From the NCBI GenBank assembly GCA_029851415.1, contig CM056743.1:93656501-93720500 (forward strand): 64,000 bases of DNA. The letters run 5' to 3'. The DNA is from Eretmocerus hayati (taxonomy: Eukaryota > Arthropoda > Insecta > Hymenoptera > Aphelinidae). The notes beneath the pieces are model-generated. The model did not search any database. It was not told the origin of the DNA and saw only the letters and a list, made by a program, of their open reading frames with translations. The translations under genes were made by a program, and so were the position numbers. The number at the start of each line of letters is the position of its first letter. Within the stretch, counting starts at the first letter, position 1. This document shows positions 25,901 to 35,254 of this stretch, piece after piece.

Positions 25901-27658
25901 TTACCAAAGTAATATAACGTGGTTTCATCAAAGGACTCCGTCATCTATGGCGCCTTCGCCGGGACGCACATTTTTTTTGTCAATCTCCTTGGTTAAGATC
26001 GATTTTCCGTGTCGACTACCAACAAATTGTTTCTTTGGTGACTGACTAGATATTTTCAAAGTTTCTCTGCGTCGGCACGCAGACAAAAGCATCAATGACT
26101 GTAATGAACATGTATCTACAAGAGCTTTAAAGAAAGATCGTATAGGCGCGGTATGAGAAGATCAGAGTCCTCATCGTCAGCTGCACTGGATGCCGGATGA
26201 GTATGTTTGGGTCGAAATGACTTGAATGCTGACTGTAGCACATTTTAACCTCCAGCCTCTACTGACTTGGATTCTTCAGCGGGACTGTTAGATTCGATTT
26301 TTCTTCGTCAAAATGATCTACATTCCTTTTAGAAGCAAGGTTCTTTGTGGCATATTTATGGTTTCACAAGTAGATGCAACGCAAGCTTTGATTTAGAACT
26401 TGACCAGAGTAATGATGAAAACTTGTCAGAATCATTGTCGAAAGCGATAGCTAAATCATCACGCGAAGCTTGCAGAGAATTGTTCGAAATTCTTCTGCTT
26501 CTTTCATTTAATCACAATGAATCGCTGTAATCGAGAAAACCTCTGCGAGGCTTCGATCAAAGCGAAACTAGGTTGGAAGGTTCGGCATACTTTGCGAGAG
26601 AGACCCCAAATTTGTGAAAACGTTTTACCGAACAGAATTTGCATCCAATTTTGTCGTGTTGGTAAAGTTTGGACGGCGAAAGATGTTCTACACTCGCCGA
26701 CATAAGTATTCATGTCCCAGAGGTTTCCCAAACTTGTGCGCAGCTTCTGGCAAGATGTGGACAATTTTGCATGCCAAACTTGCGTCGCAATCATCAGATT
26801 TGGATATATCTCATTTTTCAAGTGTGGCCCGAAGTTTGGAAGGGAAAACATTAAACAAAGATGAGCCAAACAAAATTAGTTCTATCATATCATAAATGAT
26901 TTTGGTAGATTTTTTCGTCCTTGATGGTTAATATACAAGTTGAACCTTTGGTCTCGTCGATCTTGAAGGACGGCGGGGAACTAAATAAATTCCCAAAATT
27001 TCCATCATGAAATTTTGGGAATTTATTTAGTTCCCCACCGTCCTTCAAGATCGACGAGACCAAAGGTTCAACTTGTAAAATTAGTTCTACGCGGGATGTT
27101 TTTCCGTATAGGACTTGAGCTGGTGCAACCTAAAATTTCCGATCTGGGGAGGGTGCGCGACGTTCATTGTCGTGACTGTGTGAAATTCGCAGTAGTTGTT
27201 GGGAGTATCATTGCACTAGTTGTAGATGTGTTTTTCCAGTTTACACAATTTTATTGATTTATCAAATATTTGTACCTAATTTGATCAATTTGACGATATC
27301 GCTTCAATTTCACCGTGTATCCGCTTGAAACGGTAAAAGAGCAAGTGGGACACCCCAGTTGGTTTCTCAAGAACCATCAAACCTGATTGTTTCAAATTAT
27401 AAGTCGTGTACATTGCATTTGTTTTGACGGAGTAGCGGAGCGTGCTAATGAACACATCACCTATGATATGCTTGGAAAGAGTAACCACGGCGAGTAACTA
27501 CGGTCTTGTCTGTTGTAGCGGCGAAAGCTGCAGCGGCAACAAAACTGGCGAAGTCAGCTAACCAAGTTCAACGAGCGGATTCAGAATCTTCAGGATCTGA
27601 CAATGAAGCGGGCTCCTCGGCATCTGGTTCAGACTCATCAAGATCGACATCAGATTAG
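16963..27658 (+). CDS. BEN-domain protein, 11 coding exons, one frame break
   Basis: Exons: 16963-17182, 18490-18689, 19350-19469, 19930-20025, 21593-22057, 22903-23160, 23261-23449, 23732-24057, 24639-24858, 25256-25390, 27519-27658. Each has GT and AG borders, and every exon phase fits the next, giving about 789 residues once the single break in exon 5 is allowed for. The acceptor of exon 4 (CAAAG) is weak. The N-terminus is basic (IPKKRKAKFARVHFKDK). Exons 2-7 are acidic, low-complexity linkers. Exon 8 has a long lysine run, a likely nuclear localisation signal (around residue 560). Exons 9-10 (residues about 628-740) form the BEN domain, and the C-terminus is Ser/Gly/Asp-rich. BEN domains bind DNA and recruit repressors or chromatin factors, so a nuclear transcriptional role is inferred. 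I cannot assign an orthologue. Confidence 0.75.
20605..21511. mobile_element. Tc1/mariner-type MITE with long diverged arms, in intron 4
   Basis: It begins TA-CACTACCGGTCAAAAGTTG, a typical Tc1-like end, and finishes ..CTTAGAGCGGTAGCG-TA, a diverged inverted copy. TA at 20603-20604 and 21512-21513 fits the TA target duplication of this superfamily. The interior is also an imperfect inverted repeat of about 400 bp per arm (compare TTTTGTAGCTTTTTTCACG with the complement of the sequence near 21410). There is no transposase frame. Confidence 0.6.
21593..22057 (+). other. exon 5 of the BEN-domain gene with an A8 frame break
   Basis: From 21593 the frame reads FKPRKVTEDDRR.. through GGA AAA AAA, then hits a stop soon after. 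Shifting back one base at the A8 run (21773-21780) opens a frame reading IEEVVQQMLAKRLAM.., which continues to the donor at 22057 and has the exact phase needed by exon 6. Both halves look like real acidic/basic coding sequence. One missing A explains it; so would slippage or -1 frameshifting. Confidence 0.65.
22100..22470. repeat. three-copy repeat with inverted flank, in intron 5
   Basis: The word CGAACACCCCTAAATTAGG within a unit starting GCGATACG occurs in direct orientation near 22107 and 22247, and inverted near 22412-22465. The outer two form an inverted pair that includes the sequence around TTGGACAATT. Another degenerate CCCCTAATTTGGGGG lies near 22745. This looks like a nested or partly deleted MITE. 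Confidence 0.5.
24639..25390 (+). other. BEN-domain exons 9-10
   Basis: Exon 9 encodes EFLRELCQSVWTYDQLGNRK followed by KRLSPLKFAYIKG. Exon 10 adds a Tyr/Arg-rich link and RPIISSSINNCRTRIL. This is the order of the BEN fold: an amphipathic helix with an L..L...VW...L pattern, a variable loop, an L.P.K...I helix, and a terminal helix with I...I...R, which in known BEN proteins contacts DNA. The exon junction falls between the third and fourth helices. The match is by pattern only and was not searched. Confidence 0.7.
25391..26933. other. intron 10 sequence, no further exon seen
   Basis: The last intron is about 2.1 kb. It holds a G run (about 25487-25497), a mildly repetitive stretch at 26520-26880 where CCAAA(C/T)TTG recurs, and the hairpin element described next. 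Mirror frames of 93-121 residues at 26504-26895 are open on both strands and look like chance. Confidence 0.35.
26934..27077. mobile_element. 144-bp near-perfect hairpin (MITE-like) in intron 10
   Basis: Arms 26934-27001 and 27010-27077 pair at 67 of 68 positions around an 8-nt loop (CCATCATG). The single mismatch is in the GGCGGGG / CCCCACC block. If TA is read as the duplicated target, the element is 26936-27075 with ends CAAGTTGAACC / GGTTCAACTTG. It lies in the sense direction inside a transcribed intron, so it would form a 68-bp RNA stem. Confidence 0.75.
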
Positions 27659-28678
27659 ATATGCTGCGGGGATTCGCGAATGAGAGCATGCCGAGCCGTT
27701 GAGTATGAAATAATCATATGTCTTATGCATCATATTTCTCATGCAGGAACCTTCGTTACTTTCGAAAATATGGACCAGTGGTCATGGGTAACTTTTATAT
27801 TCATACGAGAAGAGTTGTGAACCTTACCACTTCAAAATATCCGTATTTTGGCGTGTCACATAGAAAATTGAAATCAAAAATGCGTAGAATCATTCATTCT
27901 CATCATTATACCTGTGTTGTATAACATTTAGTAAGTACTCCATTACGATTCAAACTTCTTGGTATGAATTATTGTTTTGCACATCTCGTTTGTATGAACA
28001 TACAATTACAGTTGCTCCCTTACTCTCATTTGAGATGAGGTTTATCAGTTTCCACTGGGTAAACATAATTTTGGCATCTAGTTCTGATAACTTCTATACC
28101 GGTGAAGCAAAATTCGAGAAACGCAATAGTGGGCATTTCCCTGAATCACAAGTTGCGCAGAATAAGCCTACGAAAAAAAGCCACGACTAATACGTTTGGG
28201 TACATCTCATCCAGTTCTTCGTGAAAGAATATAAAGTTTTCTCAATCTATGAAGTCCCGTAAAAATTTACCTTGTACCTACGTAGAACTATGTAACGTAA
28301 TCCTGTAACAATATCTGCAGCAAGATAATTTAAGTCTTCTTTTCAATAAAATGAATCTTTCCCAAATTGGGCATGCATCATTTCTGAACAATCATCAGCT
28401 GTAGAGAGAAGAGAGTAAGAGCATAGTAAGTGACAAAAAATCGGCGAAGTAGCAAAAGGTTTTTTTTTGGGGGGGGGGGGGATACCGGGCAGATCCTCGC
28501 TAATAATCACCTGTGGATCGATACTCATCACCAGGTCACGAACTTTACACTCCACCTTCTGCGTAAAGATCGAGAACTCGTTGATGCCTAAAAATCCTAA
28601 ACTTGAAAACCTGGACAACGTCTTGCATGGTACTTTGCTAATGCTATGGGTACTTTGAACATTGCACCATGCCCACAT
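27659..28678. other. 3' flank of the BEN-domain gene, no second gene seen
   Basis: No further exon was supported. AATAAA at about 28344-28349 is one possible poly(A) signal but is distant from the stop. A T-then-G homopolymer (about 28460-28481) is a likely assembly weak point. Confidence 0.3.
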
Positions 28679-30762
28679 GTGTCATTTGAAATGAGTCATT
28701 TGAAATGAGTCATTTGAAATGAATCATTTTCAATGAGATATTTTCAATGAGCATTTCAACCTCTGTCGGCCTAATATTGGCGGACTGACCTGAATCAGGG
28801 TAATTCAATAGTTTGGACATTCTTGACGAACCACAGGTTTGAACTTTCCGCAATGACAGAAGCGCAGGTCCACTTGAAGAACATTAGAACCCGTAACATA
28901 TGGAGTGAATTTCCCACAGCTTTGCGAGAGTGCGCGACGTGAATGGTAAGTATGTACAAATTTACCAACACTTGTGAATATTAATCAGTGTGAACAATTC
29001 GCTCAGTCTCCTGTGGAAGATCAGTGTCAGCGCGAGCTTATATAGCGTGCAGTCATATGCAGACGAAGAAGATCAGGTTGCCCTGATTTCGATCAAGGAA
29101 GCTAAACTTCCAGATGAACAATTTTGCACTGGAAGTTTCTGATTGCCGAGTGTAGGGCGCGAGAACTCGATTTCCCATGCGTAAATTTTCTCAATTGATA
29201 GAAAAATCATGCTGTGATGTAGTGAAAGGGAGTAAATCAAGGTTAATGAATGAAATGATCATGTCCGTGAAATAGTTTAAGTTTAGTGTAAAGCACGAAC
29301 TTGGGCATGGTCCAAATGAGTCGTTGGAAATGAGTCGCTTCAAATGGTTCATCTGGAATGAGTCATTTGAAATGACTCAAGCAACTTCAATCTGCTAAAA
29401 TTCATGATGATTAAATATTTTGAGTGTCCTTTACGGGCCACGGATTCACGGAGAGTTGTTAATGACGAAGGCGCACGTCTACTTGAGATATTTAGAATCG
29501 TCAAAACACGTTATCGATGTTATCAATCCTCGTTGACGCAAGCGGGGGTGTGTTTGAGAAGTATCAGAGCAATTTCGACGTTATAGCTTCCGTGTTCGAA
29601 ATTTCGTTGTAGAAACGTTTCGGAAAATGCAGGAACCAATAAATTCAATCAGTAAGGTCCCATCATTCACTCATTGGGGAATATAAGGTATCTGTTCCAT
29701 GACTTGGAAGCTCTTGTCTCTAATGTTCAAGTTTCAGCCCTTAATGTTGGCACCCTAGGTTAGGCAGGAATCGCAAAGCATCCTGAACCTGGTTCAAACT
29801 CTGATACACACCCGCTGTATCGATGGCAAACTTTGAGATAGCGCGGATCTCTTGCACTTTAAGGAAAACCAAGCTGATTTGTTCACAAAAAGATGATTAC
29901 TAACGATTCACGAATTTTTCACGTTTCCGTGACAGTCTTATTCATTCAACATATCGAATCTATCGTTTGTAGCATCAGCCTAAAAAGTCTCCGAAGACTC
30001 GTTTCAAATGACTCATTTGAAATGAGTCGCCGTTCTCAAATTTCAAATATTTCATCAGACAATTACTAACGATCCAAAAGTTTTGCGCGTTCCTGTGACG
30101 GTCTAATTCTTTCGACATATCAAATCTATCATTCATAGCATCAGTCGGAAAAATCTCTGGTGACTCGTTTTCAATGAGTCGCCACTCTCAAATTTGCCTA
30201 TGCTCTGAAACTTTTCAATAGTGTATCGTTCCTGAACAAATTATCGACACAATTTTCTATTCCTAAAGGTACGCGAATTTTCTAATACTCTGATACAGTT
30301 CTGACAACTCAATCGCAATAGGTTGCCCTAACTCGGGCCTTTTCGAAATACAGGAATATTGAGAAGTCACAGGGTTATACTTTAGACTGTCGCAACTGAT
30401 TTTGCGGACGTACCTGAACATTCACGTGCTTGAAGATCTTAGGTGTCGGGCACACTCGAGTTTCTCACTGCTGCGGGTGCTCGGACGCTGCGATATTTTC
30501 ATGGTTGTGTGTGTATATATATATATATATATTATGCTGACGGGGCAACTTCAGGCTGCTCTCGATTCTTACACGAGACTCGCACCCGGCACAAACTCTT
30601 ATCCGCGGAGAAGCTAATCCGTTCCAACAACAACTCCCCAGACAGTTTTCGTAACACAGTATAACTTCAACAAGATAGTTTTAACATGTCTCTCAAAATG
30701 AATCATTTCAAATAGGTTGTCTCAAATGAGTCATTTCAAATGAGTCATTCATTTCATGCAGG
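28679..30762. repeat. repeat region built on TGAGTCATTTGAAA-type words
   Basis: ATGAGTCATTTGAA words recur singly or in short tandem runs at about 28685-28745, 29320-29380, 30001-30030, 30165-30185 and 30670-30755. A separate direct duplication of roughly 168 bp is seen at 29880-30055 and 30060-30200, starting ATTACTAACGAT. A (TA)n tract sits at about 30514-30532. No coding exon was supported. Confidence 0.5.
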
Positions 30763-30765
30763 GTA

Positions 30766-32527
30766 CAGTAGAATCGGGATAACGCGAATCCCCGGTAACA
30801 CGAATCTCGCGTCAAGACGAACGGATTTTGGGTCCCGTCGGATTCCTATAGGCAACCACACGTATGACTCGCCTTAACACGACCAATCGCTACAATACGA
30901 ATCTCGAACATTATTTCGGTCCCGTGCTCGATTCCCGGCTCTGTTAACACGTTCTCATACTCGTGTGACGTACAGTCGGTCGAGAGAGAAGAGCCGCTTC
31001 TCGTAAATTTTTTTCCACGTAAAGTAGCTGGTACCCTATCGTGCGGTCCCTCCGCTGTCGCTGAATACCCCCGCCCACTTACATGTTTCTGGAGTTAGAG
31101 TTACCGCGTTTCGGTGACAAAAATGATTTTTACGATCATTTGCGGGCGCAGATGCTCTAATACTAAGCCTTTGCTCGCGATTTTTTCGAAAGAGAGAGCT
31201 CTGGGTGCTCTTTCCCACAGCCGGCAGCTTCAGTATGGTGAGAGAGCTCGCCGTGAGCTGATTTTGTTGTAACGCGTTTTTTTTGTGAGTTTGACTGTGC
31301 CTCTCTTCTACAATAAGTAAAAGGAGGCAAAAATCGATAGATTTAGCCACCAAACTAAAAATTCTCCAAGCAGTTGATTCGGAAACGAGGACCAAAACTG
31401 TGATCGCCCAGCAATTTGACATAAAGAAGTCACTCTTATCCACAATTTTAAAGAACAGAAACAAAATTTATAGAGCTGCAGCAACTGGATCAGCAGACAA
31501 GGATTCGAAAAGAATCAGGGTCTCGCCTTTCGCGCAAGTGGAAGAAAAGTTATTTGAGTGGTTTACTCACATGCGTAATTGCGATGTGCCGTTGACCGGC
31601 GTGATAATGCAAGAAAAGGCTAAATCAATAGCTAGTGAGTTGAAGGAAATTTTCAAGTGCTCTAGAGGTTGGTTTGAGAACTTCAAATCAAGATATCGTA
31701 TCTCAACTCAGAAAAGTTGCGGTGAATTGAAAAAAGTGGATGAAAACGAGGTCTGTACGACGAAAAATCGTGGTCCAACCCCGAACTTCCTATGAATGTT
31801 GAAACCGTCCTCGAAGAATTACTCAGCAATGAGTGGGAGCGATTCAAGGAATCCGGTTATGCGTTGGTAAGATTCTACATTATAGCTCAACTTTGTCCCT
31901 TTCCATTGAACTCTGAATGAGACGTCACATCTTTACAGGATTGTGACACATTCGGCGAGTTCGTGATGTTTGATGATAATTTAGCTGTGTGTGGAGTACC
32001 CGAGCCATAGTGTGAAAAAGACGATGAATCTGAAAGCTTCCAAGACGATGCACGCGCTGTAGATCAAGTGCCAGAAAAGCAACCCACGCGGAGTGGAATT
32101 ATTAAAGCTCTCGATAATCTGAGTGCCCATGCGAAAATCAATAATGTCTCTTTGGAATTCACTGAATGTTCGAGGAGAGTGTCTCGTGATTGCTTGGAGC
32201 ACTTCAAACAGAGTGTCAAAACGAAACAAACTTCTATCCAAGACTATTTTGATTAGTCGATCTCATAAATATGTATCATTCTTGTTTCAGATTAATTCTT
32301 ACCAATTTTGTCATTCATATTAGATGTTCCAGTCTATTATTTTTATCGCAGGATTATATCACATGAAACGGTATTTTTGGATTCTTATTCAAAAAATTAA
32401 ATTGGCCCGTACGTACATTCATAACATTAACAAGTTTGTGTTATGAAGAGAATTTCCTAAGACGAATATCTCATTTATGCGAATATTTCTTCGGTCCCCT
32501 CATGTTCGTGTTAGCGCGATTCTACTG
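30766..32527 (+). mobile_element. Tigger/pogo element, internally deleted, intact ends
   Basis: The left end CAGTAGAATCGGGATAACGCG and the inverted right end (..AGCGCGATTCTACTG) are flanked by TA at 30764-30765 and 32528-32529, the pogo/Tigger target duplication. TIR similarity continues through the next TAACACGAA word. The length, 1762 bp, is well below a full Tigger of about 2.5-3 kb, and the catalytic core is missing from the coding part. It landed inside the TGAGTCA-type repeat, which continues directly before the left end. Confidence 0.85.
31295..32256 (+). pseudogene. Tigger/pogo transposase remnant: CENP-B-type DNA-binding half plus C-terminal tail
   Basis: The frame 31295-31795 has no ATG. 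It encodes a psq/CENP-B N-type helix-turn-helix (IDLATKLKILQAV.., STILKNRNKI) and then a Tc5/CENP-B-type HTH (LTGVIMQEKAKSIA.., GWFENFKSRY). It ends early. A second frame from 31792 carries a Tigger-like tail with a 72-bp GT-AG intron (31867-31938), an in-frame TAG at 32008-32010, and the C-terminus KQTSIQDYFD. The DDE catalytic domain expected between the halves (about 200 residues) is absent. The ending fits a PCNA-interacting (PIP) box, Q-x-x-I-x-x-Y-F, a feature proposed for pogo-type transposases. It is not functional as a transposase, but the element could be moved in trans through its intact TIRs. Confidence 0.8.
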
Positions 32528-32686
32528 TATTCTAAAAGACGCGTTTCGAATATTACCTGGAAAAGGCTCAAGCCTCTTCGTGAAGAGTCAAATCTTGTGC
32601 ATTTCTCCCTGCGGCCCTCGGAAACTGTTTCCTGCGTAGTCCGTTATGTTACTATGACACGATACCTGGAATTTTGGAGATATACT

Positions 32687-32774
32687 TTGGTAATATCAAG
32701 TGACCCTCGATATATCAAGGTTCACTTGATATTACCAACTACTGGATCTTAATGATATATCATTAAGATCCAGT
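32687..32774. repeat. two adjacent perfect hairpins
   Basis: Hairpin 1 has 17-bp perfect arms (32687-32703 and 32722-32738) around an 18-nt loop. Two bases later, hairpin 2 is a 34-bp perfect palindrome (32741-32774) with no loop, centred on ATGATATATCAT. Hairpin 1's arm starts TTGGTAATATCAAG. Confidence 0.75.
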
Positions 32775-34019
32775 CAATCATGTACATTGTTTTTCATCCC
32801 AAGCTTATATGGGCGCTTGAATAGTTCCATTCCAGAAGCAACTGAATCTAAGCATCCAGAGTTATAGGTGTGATTGAAAGGGATAATTTGAATAATCCAA
32901 GAGGGACATACGTTAGACAAGGGAACTCGAAATTTGACTCATTATGAGGAGGCTCGAGCTGACCTGAAAAAAGGCTTTAAGCGCCTTTTTCGGTGTGAAA
33001 TCTGTACGATGACCAAGTCTATGTTTGGGCTATTGCAAATATTTTTTCCTCATTGTATACATAAGAAACGATGGCAATACGCCCTCGTGAGTTGTGGAAT
33101 GATGGTCCTGGTCGAACTCGTGAGCGTTTGGAGATTTATTGCAGAATCAGGCGAATTTTCCTGTAAGCAACTCGAAGAATCAATCTTCTACAGATCTCGA
33201 ACGCATCCTAGCCTTCTTGGACTACTGCCATCGTGTTCAGCAGGTCAAGATACGTAAGGAATTATAGTTTGGGTACGCTCTGCACATACTGTGAGGATGC
33301 ACTATCAAAACTATGTATTATCGAAATTAGCAAAAATACGCTGAAATCGTCATTTTTTAAACGATCAGTTTTTTGCGATTCAAGAAGAATCATGACATCT
33401 GGTGGCAAAACTGAGGTCGAATTCAGTTTCTATTCCCAAAAATACACAAAAAAGTCATTGTCCGGACAATGCACTATCCCTAACCCACAGTTTCGTTGTC
33501 CAGTGGAATAAGTCCCCCTCCAAAACCACGTAGTTCAGTACTATTATTATGACCCTGTTTCTAAGGTTGTAATCATAGCGGCCAATCTCACCCGAGTCCC
33601 AATCTTCTGAAAATGGTCTTCGACGTAAAATTCGACGAGAAATCCGATGAAAATATTGAATTTGAGATAAAGTTTGACCGAAGGGCCGAGAAAACGTTCT
33701 TTTGCAAAAAAGCTACTTTTTTGAGGTTATGTTGACCTTTTCAAGATTCGAAAGTATTTTCTTTGTAAAATTCAGCCCTTTTACGTGGAAATATGTGCTT
33801 GAAAGAAATTTTTCAATGGGTCCTACATCCGTGAAAAATCAATTGAGAAATGGAAAGGTCGATTTTTTTGCAAATTCTAATTAGGAAAATAAGGCGCCAA
33901 GCCCGTACGGATGAATTTTGGGACCTATGAACTATGATTTTATCTACTCCTGTCATGTCTAACATGCACCTAAAGTTACAGGAAAATCCCTGATCATCGA
34001 CCAAAATCCTGATGATAAT
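32775..34019. other. no supported gene
   Basis: A 107-codon open frame at 32934-33257 has no recognisable domain and no clear splice context. I see nothing that separates it from chance. Confidence 0.3.
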
Positions 34020-34300
34020 AAGAAGAATGACTCACTTGCTTTCACGAGAAAAATGCGCCCAGATAAGTCAAAAAGTACTCAATTCCGTTGGAGCTGTAAT
34101 TTTCCGAAAAAAGGCCAATGAAGGGCCTAAAATGGCTCTTTCCCTGGACCCAGGGCCCACCGGGGGGGGGGGTCGAAAAAATCGATGAAAATTTTTTCGC
34201 ACTATTTCGAATATGTACAAACAGGAAAAAAATCTTTCCGATCTTTTCCCGATCCCCCTGGTGACGATTTCGTCCAGCTTGCTCGAGAATTCCCCATCTA
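34020..34300. repeat. fragment of the foldback family at 8722-10849
   Basis: It holds the same ordered blocks as the right end of the reference copy: AAAATGCGCCCAGATAAG, AAGGGCCTAAAATGGC, GGACCCAGGGCCCACCGG, CCCCCTGGTGACGATTT and GTCCAGCTTGCTC. A G run (about 34157-34166) interrupts the GGGCCC-rich block. Confidence 0.65.
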
Positions 34301-34849
34301 TGAATGCTCTTTGGACTACTGTCGATATAATTTCCGAGAGCTCTTCAATTGTAAATCCTCTCCGAAACTTGAAGCTCCTGACAGAATCATGGAATTGATT
34401 GACTCATCATCTATGATTCTGTGATGCTCTCATTGATCCAGTTCTATTCATTCAAAATGTGATTCGACTTTATGTCATTGATTGTATGACTCAATTACAA
34501 ACAAATTATTACCTTGCTCATCCTCAACCTTCGTGAATTGTGCAACTGAATTAGCCTCCATATCTGGTTAAGACAATGGAAAAATTCTCATTCGCTAATC
34601 ATCATCTGCTGGCAGGTGGATATTCCAAACTGGGCGGATCGGTCATGGGTCAGACGAGATGACAGATCCCCTTGTAAGGAATCGACGAATCAACTTTTGA
34701 CCGCAAAATTACTTATTTTCTACCTGAGAAATTTGTGATTAGAATCCCGTTGAAACTTCGGTACGTGTTACCTTTCCTGCGAATTTTAGCGGGAAAATTC
34801 GTTGCTCCACTACTGGTTATGACTGGAACTGTTGTCAAAAATCCCTCAT

Positions 34850-35251
34850 TTATCTAAGATCAACGGTGACCTTGAATTCCGAAACATTTCTTACTTCATC
34901 CTCGTGATGAGCCGAAATGATGGACGCATCAAATTCTAAACCAGGAGAAACCGTCACATCTACTGTATCCTGTGCAGGATTTACATACTTTCCTTCACAA
35001 TGTTCATGGATTAAATCAACACACGAATCTCTCAGTTCATCCGATTCACCTTTGCTCATTGTGGAAATTTCATATCTCATTCCAATGACTTCACTATCTA
35101 TTGTGACGGACAAGCCGTCACAGCCGAAATTATTGAAATCTCTCGTCGCCGTCTCGAGCCAGCAAGGCAGAAGTATAGGTACTGACCCAAAATACTTCTC
35201 TTTTTGTTGAGGGCTGGCTCGAGAGAACGACGGAGGCGAGCGACGAGAGAG
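34850..35251 (-). CDS. unrecognised minus-strand open frame (possible exon)
   Basis: A frame without an in-frame ATG near its start is open from a stop at about 35252 down to a stop at 34850, roughly 130 codons. The composition looks protein-like: mixed acidic residues and several Cys/His (for example CVDLIHEHCEGKY). An AG near 35200 (AACAAAAAG) could be an acceptor, giving an exon of about 350 nt. I do not recognise a family. It reads towards the foldback fragment at 34.0-34.3 kb, so its 3' part may be lost. The alternative is chance. Confidence 0.25.
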   Translation of the reverse strand, partial: LSRRSPPSFSRASPQQKEKYFGSVPILLPCWLETATRDFNNFGCDGLSVTIDSEVIGMRYEISTMSKGESDELRDSCVDLIHEHCEGKYVNPAQDTVDVTVSPGLEFDASIISAHHEDEVRNVSEFKVTVDLR

Positions 35252-35254
35252 TTA

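Noticed and set aside
26504..26895. 121-codon minus-strand and 93-codon plus-strand frames in intron 10
   Set aside because: Mirror frames over the same bases, with no domain or splice partner.
28460..28481. T/G homopolymer as a regulatory or G-quadruplex element
   Set aside because: A single G run cannot form an intramolecular quadruplex, and such runs are often assembly or sequencing artefacts.
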